The translations under genes and the position numbers were made by a program. From contig NC_057009.1 in NCBI RefSeq assembly GCF_000002595.2, positions 5,287,283-5,351,282 on the forward strand: a stretch of DNA of 64,000 nt, written 5' to 3'. The notes under the pieces are model-generated. The model saw only the letters and a program-made list of their open reading frames with translations, had not been told where the DNA came from and searched no databases. Source of the stretch: Chlamydomonas reinhardtii. Its lineage: Eukaryota > Chlorophyta > Chlorophyceae > Chlamydomonadales > Chlamydomonadaceae. This document shows, piece after piece, positions 23,820 to 35,177 of the stretch (the stretch's first letter is position 1; each line of letters opens with the position of its first letter).

Positions 23820-24444
23820 TCAATTCTTATGATCAGGGACAGGGCAGGGAGGACTGGAATGGAATGGGGCAGCTGGGACATGAAGGGCCGCCGCACATGA
23901 GCAGGAGTCAGGAGAAGCTACCATGATATGGATAATGGGTGGCCCTGACTCCCCATGCGTAGAAGCCAGGTTGTGGGGTTGCGCACTTGCGCCTTCATGC
24001 ACGGCGTGACAGCGTAGGCCAGGGGGGCAACCGCACTTTTGCAGACACAGCATACAAACAACGAAGGCTCCCGGGTCCCCTGGCCGGTCCCACGGATCGA
24101 AGTCGTCGTACCAATACCATATCGTTTCCTTGGAAGCAACTGGCTCCCGCCGCCAGCCCTTGCCTATTACACTGGCCCTGGCTGGATCGCTTCCCACATC
24201 CATCCTTACCCCGCCTCGCCCTCTCCCCGTCCTCTCGCACGCACGGACTCGGAACCCGGCACACGCCCACGACCCTTCCTTTACTTGGGACCAAGTTGCC
24301 GCTCACGTCAGCCCATACCCCAGCGCCTGGCCATGCCTGCCCGCTAGCCTGTCTCATTCCCGCCTGGAACCAGCAGGCATGCTCTTGAAGCGCTCCCTCC
24401 AGGCTGGCCTTGCGCACACGCATGCGGCAAGCAAAGTTGCGCAA
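23820..24444 (-). CDS. Candidate two-exon gene, unknown product
   Basis: Minus-strand exons 24285-24444 and 23820-24139 join in phase (donor GTAAAG, acceptor GCCAG) to give 159 residues. The first exon reads MRNFACRMRVRKASLEGALQ, Arg-rich like a targeting peptide. The second has a striking acidic aromatic stretch, ETIWYWYDDFDPWDRPGDPG. The tail is Cys/Pro/His-rich and less convincing. No family is recognised. Its start is divergent from LHCA1, 379 bases away. A downstream poly(A) signal was not found. Confidence 0.35.
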
Positions 24445-24823
24445 TTGCCTGAAAACGCGATTACCGTGAGTTATACGTCATAAATAGTATCACTTGTTAC
24501 GAACATGTCACTTCTGTTGCCAGCGCCCCTGGTCTTTTGACATGTGCACGCCCTCGACGAAAATCAGCGCGCGAGCTTTGTTGCGTTGACATGGCCCCAG
24601 CCCCCAGCCCAGAAAGCAAAACCTTCTACGTGCCTTGTAATACTAGAAAACCAATGAAAGGCAGAAAGGTGAGAGCTTCGCGGAGCGGATCTTGCATCTC
24701 GCCGTACGCGGTCCTCATGCCGACGCGCTCGGCGCGTCTAAACTTCGCCGCGCAAGCCGATGATTGCTTGAGCTCAGTCGTGCCGACTCGTTGTTGCGTA
24801 CCATCACCAAACCACCAATCAAA
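24445..24823. promoter_or_regulatory. Promoter and 5' UTR region of LHCA1
   Basis: An AT-rich island (TACGTCATAAATAGTATCAC, 24474-24493) lies about 330 bases upstream of the LHCA1 ATG. The bases just before the ATG (CACCAAACCACCAATCAAA) are the A/C-rich leader common in algal LHC genes. If the minus-strand gene at 24444 is real, the region is a shared promoter. Confidence 0.45.
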
Positions 24824-26487
24824 ATGGCCCTGTCGATGCGCACCCTGTCTGCCCGCACCGCGGCTCCTCGCGGCTTCTCGGGCCGCCGCGTCGCTGCCGT
24901 CTCCAACGGCAGCCGCGTGACCATGAAGGCCGGCAACTGGCTGCCCGGCTCGGACGCCCCCGCCTGGCTGCCCGATGACCTGCCGGGGTGAGCTCAGCAG
25001 GCAATCAGCCATTGACTTGCAGCGCTTCATTCGCAAATCGCGCTGACAGCTTGTGTTTGCGATCGCAGCAACTACGGCTTCGACCCCCTGTCTCTGGGCA
25101 AGGAGCCTGCTTCCCTGAAGCGCTTCACCGAGAGCGAGGTCATCCACGGTGAGACCGCTTGCACCCGACTCGCCGACTCGGCCTGGCGATCTCTTGCCAT
25201 GGGAACGCTGCTTCTGGCGATCTTCAACGGACTATTACCAGTGCTCGACCATCTTCCGCGGCGCTTGGCCTGATCTCGCGCTTGCTTTTTGCGATATCGT
25301 AGGTCGCTGGGCCATGCTGGGCGTTGCCGGCTCCCTGGCTGTGGAGCTGCTGGGCTACGGCAACTGGTGAGATCTATCTGCATTGCAGGTTCACGTGTGG
25401 GTTGGCGGGGTAGGCGGGTAAATAACCCAACGTGAGTGCCCGAACATCGAAGTCGCGGGAGGTAGCTGCTCTAAACCCGCTTCTACCCCTTCCCTCTCAG
25501 GTACGATGCCCCCCTGTGGGCCGTGAACGGCGGCAAGGCCACCTGGTTCGGCATTGAGGTGCCCTTCGACCTGAACGCCCTGCTGGCCTTCGTGAGTTGG
25601 CGAGCTGCGGGGACTAGGGGAACGGCCTCTGCCTCGGGTTTCATCAGCGGGTCCTGCCATCAGCTGAACGGCATGATCTCCAGCATAGTTCGGGCATGGG
25701 GGGCCAACATCACAGAGCTTGTCCAGCAGGAGTCTGAATCGGTTGTGGAGGCATTTCTTGATCTGCCAACTGACCTCGGTTTGCGCCTGGGCTATGCAGG
25801 AGTTCGTTGCCATGGCCGCTGCTGAGGGCCAGCGCGGCGATGCCGGCGGCGTCGTCTACCCCGGCGGTGCCTTCGACCCCCTGGGGTGAGACTGGCAGCG
25901 GGAGCGCAGTGGGAGGGTTTACAATTAGACAGGTTCCTCTGCCAGCTGCTCGGTCGGCTTCTCCTGTGTGGGAGCGCGCTTGTTGAGCTGGGTGTAGCGC
26001 GGCCTCTGCTCCAGTAAGCGCGGACGTGGGCCACGTAAATACGGCTGTGAGATTGTCTTCCTGTGTAAGGCACTGACAAGTCTTTCGTCCTTGCCGTGCA
26101 GCTTCGCCAAGGACTCGTCCAAGTCGGGTGAGCTGAAGCTGAAGGAGATCAAGAACGGCCGCCTGGCCATGGTTGCTTTCCTGGGCTTCGTTGCCCAGCA
26201 CGCCGCCACCGGCAAGGGCCCCATTGCTGGTGAGCATGCAGTCAATGCGTCCGGGATTGGGCTGGGGTCCCAATGTGTACCTGGGGTCCCAACTTGTATC
26301 TCGGGTTACAGACTTGTACAAGTATCCCTCAGCGGCCACTGCGACTACTGAGCCTGGTGATGATTATGACTGACGGCACATTTCCCCTCGTGTCCCTTTG
26401 TGCTTGCGTGCAGCCCTGGGCGAGCACCTGGCCAACCCTTGGGGCGCCAACTTTGCCACCAACGGCATCTCCGTCCCCTTCTTCTAA
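24824..26487 (+). CDS. LHCA1: Photosystem I light-harvesting protein LHCA1
   Basis: Seven exons: 24824-24987, 25069-25148, 25303-25366, 25501-25591, 25800-25885, 26102-26229 and 26414-26487, giving 228 residues. The protein binds chlorophyll and carotenoid in the thylakoid antenna of photosystem I. An Arg/Ser/Ala-rich transit peptide ([18 protein letters not shown]) precedes [18 protein letters not shown]. Helix B carries ESEVIHGRWAML (E-x-x-H-x-R) and helix A carries [10 protein letters not shown] (E-x-x-N-x-R), the paired ligand and salt-bridge motifs. The middle helix is [18 protein letters not shown]. The mature part matches Chlamydomonas LHCA1 essentially throughout as I remember it. Codons are the strongly biased C/G-ending type of highly expressed genes. 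TGTAA lies at 26645. Confidence 0.96.
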
Positions 26488-26644
26488 ATGCACACTCCCA
26501 GACACTTCTTGTGTTGACTAAAGCCACATGCAAATGATCTCCTGATAGCGGGAGATTGCATAGCATGCGGATGACACCAGAGGACCAGCGGACGGGCTTC
26601 ACGGCTCCAAGGGGGGTGGCGAAGCGCGCTGGTCCTTCCGTGTA

Positions 26645-26649
26645 TGTAA
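26645..26649 (+). terminator. TGTAA poly(A) signal of LHCA1
   Basis: It lies 158 bases after the LHCA1 stop. Confidence 0.55.
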
Positions 26650-26706
26650 CTTTGTTAGTGGCCCGTATGGGCATAATTTTGGTGTGAGCAACGTGAGAGC
26701 AAGGGT

Positions 26707-27137
26707 ATGGTGGTGAAATGCTTCCCGAGCGCGGATGTGTTGGTTGGTCTTGTGGTGGTTGGTGGGCCGGATGGCCCGTTTATGTGGAGGGTGCGGCGAG
26801 AGCTGCGATACGGTGTGTGCGCACGGTCTACACGAACAGCAGGGCTTCGTGCCATTCCGTGTAACACGCAAGAAACTGTATGCCTGGCTGGCCAAGGTGA
26901 AGGGGGGGAAGCGGGGTGGGGTGGGGGTGGGGTGCGCCGGTCGTGGCACACGCACACGGTGGCGGGCGTGGCCTCAGCCCAACACGTAGGTCGGGAGCGA
27001 GGGACCAAGTCAATCAGGACGGACTGGTCCTCCAATTTGATGGGGTTCCCGCCCGTATCAGCGGCAGCACTGCGTTCACGGAGTCGTTGGACGCTGCGTG
27101 CGTGTTAACAACTGCGGAGCTGCAAGACGTTGAATAA
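26707..27137 (+). CDS. Candidate three-exon small gene, unknown product
   Basis: Exons 26707-26790, 26843-26896 and 27018-27137 join in phase 0 to give 85 residues. Exons 2 and 3 are the convincing part: GFVPFRVTRKKLYAWLAK, then DGLVLQFDGVPARISGST and an end in LTTAELQDVE before TAA. Exon 1 (MVVKCFPSADVLVGLVVV) is less certain, and its ATG is only 58 bases past the LHCA1 poly(A) signal. A TGTAA at 27405-27409 fits as its 3' end. The product looks like a compact basic-hydrophobic domain; I cannot name it. Confidence 0.4.
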
Positions 27138-27768
27138 CGTCAGTATCTACAACAACTTGATGACAATATCAAGGGTCAATTGACTGCATGCCTCACTCGA
27201 TGATAGGCTGCGTACCGTGTGTGATGGGACAGTGGCAAGGCAAGTTGATAAAGTCCCGTAGGGCGTAGCTGATTCCCAGAACCCAACAAATGGCATACAA
27301 TTGGCAGCGGCAGGGCAAGAGTGTAGGCTGCGTACGGTAGTTTGGCTTGCACAAGCACAAGGACTGACATCTTGTATGTGCGAACGTGCACAGGGACATT
27401 GGAATGTAAACGTATGGCCGGGGCCGGAGCGGGGCCGGGGTCCGCTTAGGGACGGGAGCGGGGCCGGGGTCCACGCCCCCATCAGGCGACACGGCCACGC
27501 GGATGAGGGAAGCAACGATGACTGGAAGAATGGGAAGCAGCAGGCTCGCGCGATTTAGCCTTCTACCATTGTCATTTATTTCTGCGCACGCTTGTTAATT
27601 TCTATCTCGACCGCGCGCCCCTGCTCGACCTGGACTCTAAGGAAACATCCATCTGTCAGTGCAACTAGCTGCCTCTGTATTGCATCACCGCATTATATCC
27701 TTGGTATAATAAGCAGTTTCTAGCCAGTGACTTTCGAGCAGCACAACTTGGGCGCGAACTCTGAGCAA
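27138..27768. other. Spacer with repeats before the EF-hand gene
   Basis: No gene seen. It holds the TGTAA at 27405, a second copy of the dispersed 75-bp repeat (27220-27300), and an 18-bp direct repeat GGAGCGGGGCCGGGGTCC at 27426-27443 and 27455-27472. TATAATAAG near 27704 sits about 65 bases before the candidate start codon at 27769. Confidence 0.5.
27220..27300 (+). repeat. Dispersed 75-bp repeat, copy 2
   Basis: It shares ATGGGACAG, GGCAAG, TCCCGTAGGG and AGCTGA in order with 7824-7905. Confidence 0.5.
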
Positions 27769-29735
27769 ATGGTGAGCGGGATACTTGATTAGGGGGACAA
27801 AAATCTTCTTAGTTGTCTATATTGCGTATAAGGATGGCATGGAAGGAAGCCTGTTACACGCACGCGACACACGGAGCATGGGGGCATTCCTGCGCACCAG
27901 GAAACTTGGAGCAGCGCGTACAATACCGCGGCACCTGTTTCACCAGTAATAGTGCGAAACTCCTGGCCGGCCGCGCGGCACACTTGCTCAGCCGTGCCGT
28001 GCCTGCAACCCTGCCCAGCCCTGCCTACCTCCAGCACGGGCTTAGCAAGCCCCACCAGCGGCTGGCCCGGATTTGAAACCTGCAGCATAGCATAAGTGAC
28101 GTGATCGCATGATGTAGTCATTCTAATGGACTGCACGAAACACCAGACCCGACCGCCCGTTAGCCTCTGCTCTCACCATTTCCAGTACTGGTACTTACTC
28201 CCCTCTCCGTCGACTGGTCGACAGTCGTTCTTCGGGCTCACATCCTTCGGGCCACAAGACCCCGTCAAAGACAGAGTCAAGACATCACACGAGTACGTGT
28301 TCCACACATTCCCCATCGAGCACTACACCGACACGTTCACCAAATACACAATAGGTACGCCAGGGCGCGCGCACTAGCAGCTGTTGCAGGACCCCTTGGT
28401 CTGTGCGCACGGCTTACACACAGACACAGTGCCAGACTACCTGCCCAGGCGGCATGACCGCACGGTGCCAAACAGTAGCACGCGCAGAATTTGGCCTGGC
28501 TCCCGCGATGCCCTGCCGCCAACAAAAGCGGCCTCAGCAGCCTGTGCCGCTCCACGCGCCATGCCTCTCCCGCGCACTGCGCAGGCGACTCAGACATCTC
28601 CGTGGCGCTGGAGGTGGATGGCGCCACACACATAGTCCGGGCCAAACTTGGCGACATCCTCAAGGTAGGAATAGTTAGCGAGGGACAGGGCAAGGCGTGG
28701 GCGGTGGTGGGCTCTGGGCTTGGGGTGGGAGCGTGCAAGGCAACCTTATCTGGAGTGCAGCTGTGGACGCAGCTGTGCCGGACGGGCTGTGGACGCAGCT
28801 GTGGTGCAGCCGCGCCTGACGCGATCACGTGTGCAAACGCACCCGCGCTGTGCTCTGCGCACTCGCCTGTAGGACATCCTGGGCCGGCAGCCGCGCAAGC
28901 ACGAGCTGGATGCCTGGTTCACGCACCTGGATTTTGACCGGTCGGGTGTGATGGGCATTGACGAGTACATCAAGGTGCGGCAGGGCGGCAGGATAGGGCT
29001 AGGGCGGGCTGTAAGTGGGTGGGGCCTGCGATGTGGATGGTGGGAGCCTGGGAGGTCAACTGGACTGGGAGCGCGGACTGGGAGCCAAAGAGCCACGCTG
29101 TGGATGAAGGTAGAGTAAGGTGCGATGCACGCCCCGGCCAACCCAACACCGCGCGCATTGACCGTGTGTGTTGCCCGTGTGTTTGTCGTGCAGGGCGTTG
29201 AGCGGCTGCTGGAGTTCAGCGCCACGGGCGTCACGCCCGCCACCTACTCCTCATTCGACACGCAGCGGACGGACTGGGTGCGCCACACGCGGGTGGGCTA
29301 CGAGGCGCAGCAGACCCTGCGCGGCCCCATGACCACCGCGCAGGAGGTGGGCTGGCACACAGCCAAGCCCGCGCCGCCCGAGGTGGGTGGCTGGCATGCA
29401 GGCTGCATGGATGGGAGGAGATGAGGGGGTTGGAGGCTTGTGGGCTCTGGACGGGGCTGCGACGCTTGCGTGCATGTTGCTGCACCGCAACAAGGCCAGC
29501 TTGGTGCCGCCGCGGCTCGGGAGTCAAACGCACTCATCATGAACATGTTGCCGGGTGACGGCTCCACGACCCGTCGCCCGCGTCCTGCGCGTGCGCGTCA
29601 CTGACCTGCGCGCCCTGCGGCCTGCCCTTCAACCTGTGCACACAGACGGCGCAGCGCAGGACGCTGGGCAGCACGGACGTGACGCAGCGCGAGGGCCACA
29701 CCGCAGCCTCCTACTACGGCCACTTCCTGGGGTAG
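27769..29735 (+). CDS. Small EF-hand protein, possibly axonemal
   Basis: Clear exons end at 28354 and continue 28585-28664, 28873-28974, 29194-29382 and 29646-29735. Two starts are possible. A start-codon-only exon (ATG 27769-27771, then GTGAGC) could join at 28186 or 28225, both phase 0. Alternatively the frame opens at ATG 28126, giving 229 residues. The body begins SFFGLTSFGPQDPVKDRV. Exon 4 has one canonical EF-hand loop, DFDRSGVMGIDE, with ligands at positions 1, 3, 5 and 12. The rest is Tyr/Thr-rich (ATYSSFDTQRTDWVRHTR) and ends HTAASYYGHFLG. Short EF-hand proteins of this style occur among algal flagellar microtubule-inner proteins, but I cannot assign a name. Confidence 0.7.
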
Positions 29736-31004
29736 AGGGCTAGGGGGTGGGAGGGCTACTAGGCTTGACACGGGCCTGCAACGGTCAGGATTGTGGATAC
29801 AACAGGTCCGTCGTATAACTGCGGCGCGCTTTGTGGGCGTGGCGCGTTCAAGGTTGAGCGGATGGGGATACGCGCGGCGCAATGAGTTTGTATAGGCGAT
29901 GGATGTTTAGGTAGGTTGCGAGGCAGGTTCAGCAAGCGCGCAAGAAGCAGGGATGGTTGGTTACGTTGGCATCCTGCCTGCACATAAGCTGCGCAAGCGG
30001 GTGTACATCTACAGGGTTGGTGAGGACGAAAACGCTCGGGTGGATGAGCGGCTGTCAGGTGGCTATGGCCCCCAGCGAGGGACCGGGTGCGCTGCGTATT
30101 GGGTGCGCAGGTTGAGGAAGCAGGAGACGTGATGGGTAGAATTGTAGACTAGAAATTCTGGCCCTTGCATTTTGGTGCAACTGACCATGGAGGTCTCAGG
30201 AGTTGCCGCCGTACATCTTGCTGGGTGGTGTTGAGGTAGTAGCACTGGTGCTGTATAACCGTCAGAGGAATGCTGCACTGAATTTTGGACATTCGATGTG
30301 TCTGTGAGCATTCGCGGAGTGGCTGTAGCAAGTCTAGCAACACGCATCAGCCCTTGCGTTGCATCGCCCGAGTCCCATCTTGAAGGGCCGGACCGAGTCC
30401 TCAAGGTTGCACCCCGTCCATGATGGCGCCAGGTAGCACTGGCAGCCGGGCTGGCAAAGCCGCAACTGCACCAGCATTCAGCCTGGTCGCGCAGAGGCCA
30501 GAGGCCAGAGCGCGAGCGCGCCACACCCCATGCTGCAGCGATGCCGAACCCCAACGCCTCCGCATCTCACGCAGCCCAGCGGCACCTTGCGCCTCGCCCT
30601 CCAGAACTACCTGGATAATACATGAAACTCCTGAACCTCTCCCACCCCTTTCCATACCAGTGGTGGCAGGGAGTGCACACTCCTGCTTGCCAGCTAGCCC
30701 AGCACTTATAGCAAACGTACACCTCTGCATCTAGCACGACATGCACTCTCTATCGAGCAGGCATGACCACTCCCGGGTTCTCTGGAGCTGCCATGTCATC
30801 CGCCGCTACCTTCCCTGTGCCGCTTCCCACCAGCTGCAGCCCATGACTCACAACGCCTCACAGCACTGCCACCACCCCACAGGTCAAGGCACCACCTGCA
30901 CAGCAGCAGGCCCTGAAGCGCGCTGGCCTACGCCTCCTAGCCGCCAAGCCGCCAAGCCGCCAAGCCGCCAAGCCGCCAAGCCGCCAGCCCCACACACGGT
31001 GCGC
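29736..31004. other. Convergent 3' region, no supported gene
   Basis: It lies between the stops of the EF-hand gene and PEX22. A 109-codon minus-strand frame (30401-30730) has no splice partner or family resemblance. No TGTAA was found on either strand, so transcript ends are unknown. Confidence 0.4.
30940..30986 (+). repeat. GCCGCCAA octamer repeat
   Basis: Five full copies and a partial sixth of an 8-bp unit, just beyond the PEX22 stop. Confidence 0.85.
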
Positions 31005-32164
31005 TCAGGCGCCAAAGAAGGCCCTCAGTGACGACGCCAGCCCCACATTGCCGCTGCCCCCGCTGCCGCTGCCGGCGTCCTCCCGCACCAGCAGCAGTCG
31101 CGGCAGGAAACGCTTCAGCTCATCCACCGACACCGCGTGGCCGTCCACATGCAGGTCGGGGTCCAACTGCCGCACGATGGGCACCTGCGCGGGTGGGGGA
31201 TGGGCACGGAGCAATGCGTCGAGGGCTGGGGTCAGGTGGGCTGCTACGCGCGATTGTGCGCCGCGGGGGAAGGATGGGAGGCGGACACCGCCTGCCGGCC
31301 CCCTCCCGCTGCATGAGCTTGGGATGCGCCCCCACCTGCGCAATGGATCGTGCCTGTCCTCACACTCGCCTGGAGGCCTTGCTGGCCGTTCCTCCCCATG
31401 GGCTCACGCCCATCATCCCTCCGAACCCCCCGCGGCGCTCCTCCTCCACCATTCCACCCCGCCTCTTCCTGCCCCTGCCCCCTACCCGGCACCCCTCCGC
31501 CATACACCCCCCGGCACCCACCCACCTTGCCATCCAGCGTGGAGCAGCACAGCAGGTGGTGCGGCGCCACCTGCCCCGCGCCCGCCCCCAGCAGCCCCGC
31601 CGCCTCCAGCGCGCCCGCCACCACCGCCTCGCCCACATCGTCCTCCACGTGCGCCAGCAGGTACACGTCAGACACGCGCGCCATCTCCCGCACCGCCTCC
31701 AGCGCCTCCAGCTGCACGCTGGCAGATTCCTGCAGCTGCGCGGGGCTGGACTCGGCCAGCAGCACGCCCGGGATGCTGAGCGTGACGCGCTTGGCGCCGG
31801 CCAGCTGCGCCGCCACGGCGCGGCCCAGCGGCGTGGCGGAAGCGCCGGCGGAGGCGCGGGGCGCGGGGGAGGCGGAAGTGGCTGGGGAGGAGGCGGCAGC
31901 GGGCGCGGCCGCGGCCGAGGAGGGCGCAGCAGCGCGTGGCGCAGCTGCGGCGCCCGCGCCTGCTGGCGTACCGGCGACACGCTGCCGCTCGCGCGCCTGC
32001 TGCTCTCTCCGCTGCTGCTCCGCCCGGTTGGTGTCCCGCAGCTGCAGGTAGCCGTAAACTAGTAGAGCTAGGCCTAGGATGCCAGTGATCGACAGGGCTC
32101 CGCGAGGGGCAGTTTGGAGGAGCTGCACCAGCTTATTATACAGGCCCGCGAGTCCCGACGCCAT
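31005..32164 (-). CDS. PEX22: Peroxisome assembly protein 22 (PEX22)
   Basis: Two minus-strand exons, 31526-32164 and 31005-31184, give 272 residues. An N-terminal membrane segment (ALSITGILGLALLVYGYLQL) anchors the protein, followed by an Ala-rich linker and a globular part. CCSTLDGKVPIVRQLDPDLHVD and the end SLRAFFGA match the plant PEX22 core (CSTEIGRTSFVRQLEPDWHID ... IEQFFGSV). PEX22 sits in the peroxisome membrane and recruits the ubiquitin-conjugating enzyme PEX4 for recycling of the PEX5 receptor. The Ala/Ser/Pro linker is longer than in plants. The ATG is 260 bases from the divergent small gene at 32425. Confidence 0.88.
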
Positions 32165-32424
32165 TATGCCTGGTTTGGTGCCCTTTGCGGATACAGAGCA
32201 CTAGTATATCAATACCACCGCATCGCAAATTCAGATAATAGAGTCTTCTTGGAGAACCTGTATAATGCAATCTCGGCTTGGAGCGAAGTGCCTTAAAGCG
32301 CGTAACAAACCTAACAGAAGTGTGCCGACGAAGTTGTATGGGTTAACTGTGAAGCTTGGCGTTGGCAGTGCAAAATTCGTCATTGCTGGTGTCCGACAGG
32401 CGACAGCCCCCTGCCCCGAACTCG

Positions 32425-32934
32425 ATGCCACGCCTGCTCGGGTTTGACCTGGCCGCGCTTCTCGCGGGCTGGGTCCAGGCTCTGTTGAGTGCAGAGCTTC
32501 GAATAAAGCATGTATGCTTGTGGGGCCCAGATTACAGACCAGGAGCACGACGCGGACACTACGCTGGTCCGCGTAGGCTGTATGGGGGGTGTCTTGGCCG
32601 TTCTTGGCAGCCCTAAGCGTGCCCCCGTGCTGGTCCGCGCAGGCAGCATTTGATGACTCCTGCGCGCTTGCACGCTCGGGTTGTCCTCTCTTGTAAGCAC
32701 GCAACCATACCCATACTTACCCAGTTACCCGGCGCCCCCTCCCCAAGTCTGGGGGCAAGCCGAATCCAAGCATTTGATGGGCGTCAAGTGTCATGAGGTG
32801 GAGGACGAGCATCGCAATGCGCACCGTATGCCGAGCTACGGGTGAGCAGTGACTTAGGCTTGAGTAAAAGCATGCGTGAAGTGGGATTGTAATCTGCGCC
32901 TGTCAGGTTAGCCGCATTACTCAACTTCGTATGA
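32425..32934 (+). CDS. Candidate four-exon small gene, unknown product
   Basis: Exons 32425-32511, 32643-32692, 32725-32841 and 32907-32934 join in phase to give 93 residues. Exon 1 reads MPRLLGFDLAALLAGWVQAL; exon 3 reads GQAESKHLMGVKCHEVEDEH. Donors are GTATGC, GTAAGC and GTGAGC. Intron 2 is only 32 bases, which is very short; an alternative with a weak donor would skip part of exon 2. TGTAA at 33378-33382, right before the (AC)n array, fits as the 3' end. The product may be a small membrane-associated or mitochondrial protein; I cannot name it. Confidence 0.4.
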
Positions 32935-33380
32935 ACGCGGATGTTACAGAGGGGACAGTCCCAGCACCCAAAGACGCCAAGCCATCACATGCTGACAGGG
33001 CCCAACTTGACTCCACCAGCCCCGACTTTGCTGCAAACCCTCCCGCGGTCAAAGTCCGTGTGACTCCGCGCACAGTGAGTCCTAGCCAAGCCTCAACCCG
33101 CCAGAGCCCCACCGCTGTGCCTCAACGCCACAAGTCTAGGCACAGGAGTGCCCGGAAACGTCCAGGCCGCAGCACACACGCACAGCGCACGCACTAATCA
33201 GGGCGCCAGCGTCCAGTATGGGAGCATAGGAATGGGCCACGAACGTGCACCTGGCAAGGGGGGATTGGGAGAACAACATGCTATCGTTTGTTGGCGTTAG
33301 AAGGGTCACTCCGGCCGGGCCTCCAGTTTCCACGAAGCAGGAAGGCACACAAAGATAGTGTGCATCGCGCACAACCTTGT

Positions 33381-33487
<107 letters not shown>

Positions 33488-33491
33488 ATAC

Positions 33492-34674
<1,183 letters not shown>

Positions 34675-35177
34675 GCCCGCCCAATCCCACCCGGCCTAAT
34701 TAACACCAAAACCCCGAACCCAATCCAACTCCCCCTCAAACATGTTCGAGCGAGGCCTGCACTAAAGCGCTGCTACAGCCTCGCTTGCAAGCCGCAGCCC
34801 ACTTCTCCCACCCTCATCCCAGGAGTGTGCCCGGATAACTGCCGCAACGTCAGCCGCAAAGGCCGCCACCAGCTTTCAGACAATGCATGGCTTCCGCCCA
34901 GGACCGTGCCCAAGCGCCGTCGGGCACTCCGCACTCGCCATGCAGAAATGCTACACCACGTCACACCTCAAAGGCGTGCACACAAAGCATCAGAGTTGGC
35001 TCTGATAGCGGCGCTCGCGTGAGCGCTACATTGGGGTACATGTCAAATGAGTCGGACGAGCATGGGCATTCATAACCCTAACTCCTGACGGACGTAACAT
35101 CCACGCGCGCCCCCACTCCCCGCTATATACAGCTAACATAGTGGCTTGCCATTAATTACAACTGTATTAATTGCTGC
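34675..35177. promoter_or_regulatory. Divergent upstream region
   Basis: It lies between the minus-strand candidate gene (start 34674) and the SET-domain gene (ATG 35178). CTATATACAG near 35123, about 55 bases before that ATG, is a plausible TATA element. Confidence 0.4.

Noticed and set aside
24824-26487. LHCII (LHCB) identity for the antenna gene
   Set aside because: The [18 protein letters not shown] start and short length are those of LHCA1, not of the LHCII trimer proteins.
30401-30730. 109-codon minus-strand frame
   Set aside because: No family match and no second exon; lies in the PEX22 3' region.
31028-32062. 344-codon plus-strand frame
   Set aside because: It is antisense to PEX22 exon 1; its Pro/Ala/Arg composition reflects GC-rich codons read backwards, while the minus strand matches a known family.
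32931-33197. 88-codon plus-strand frame starting MNADVTEG
   Set aside because: It begins inside the last exon of the 32.4-kb candidate gene and leads nowhere; probably 3' UTR.
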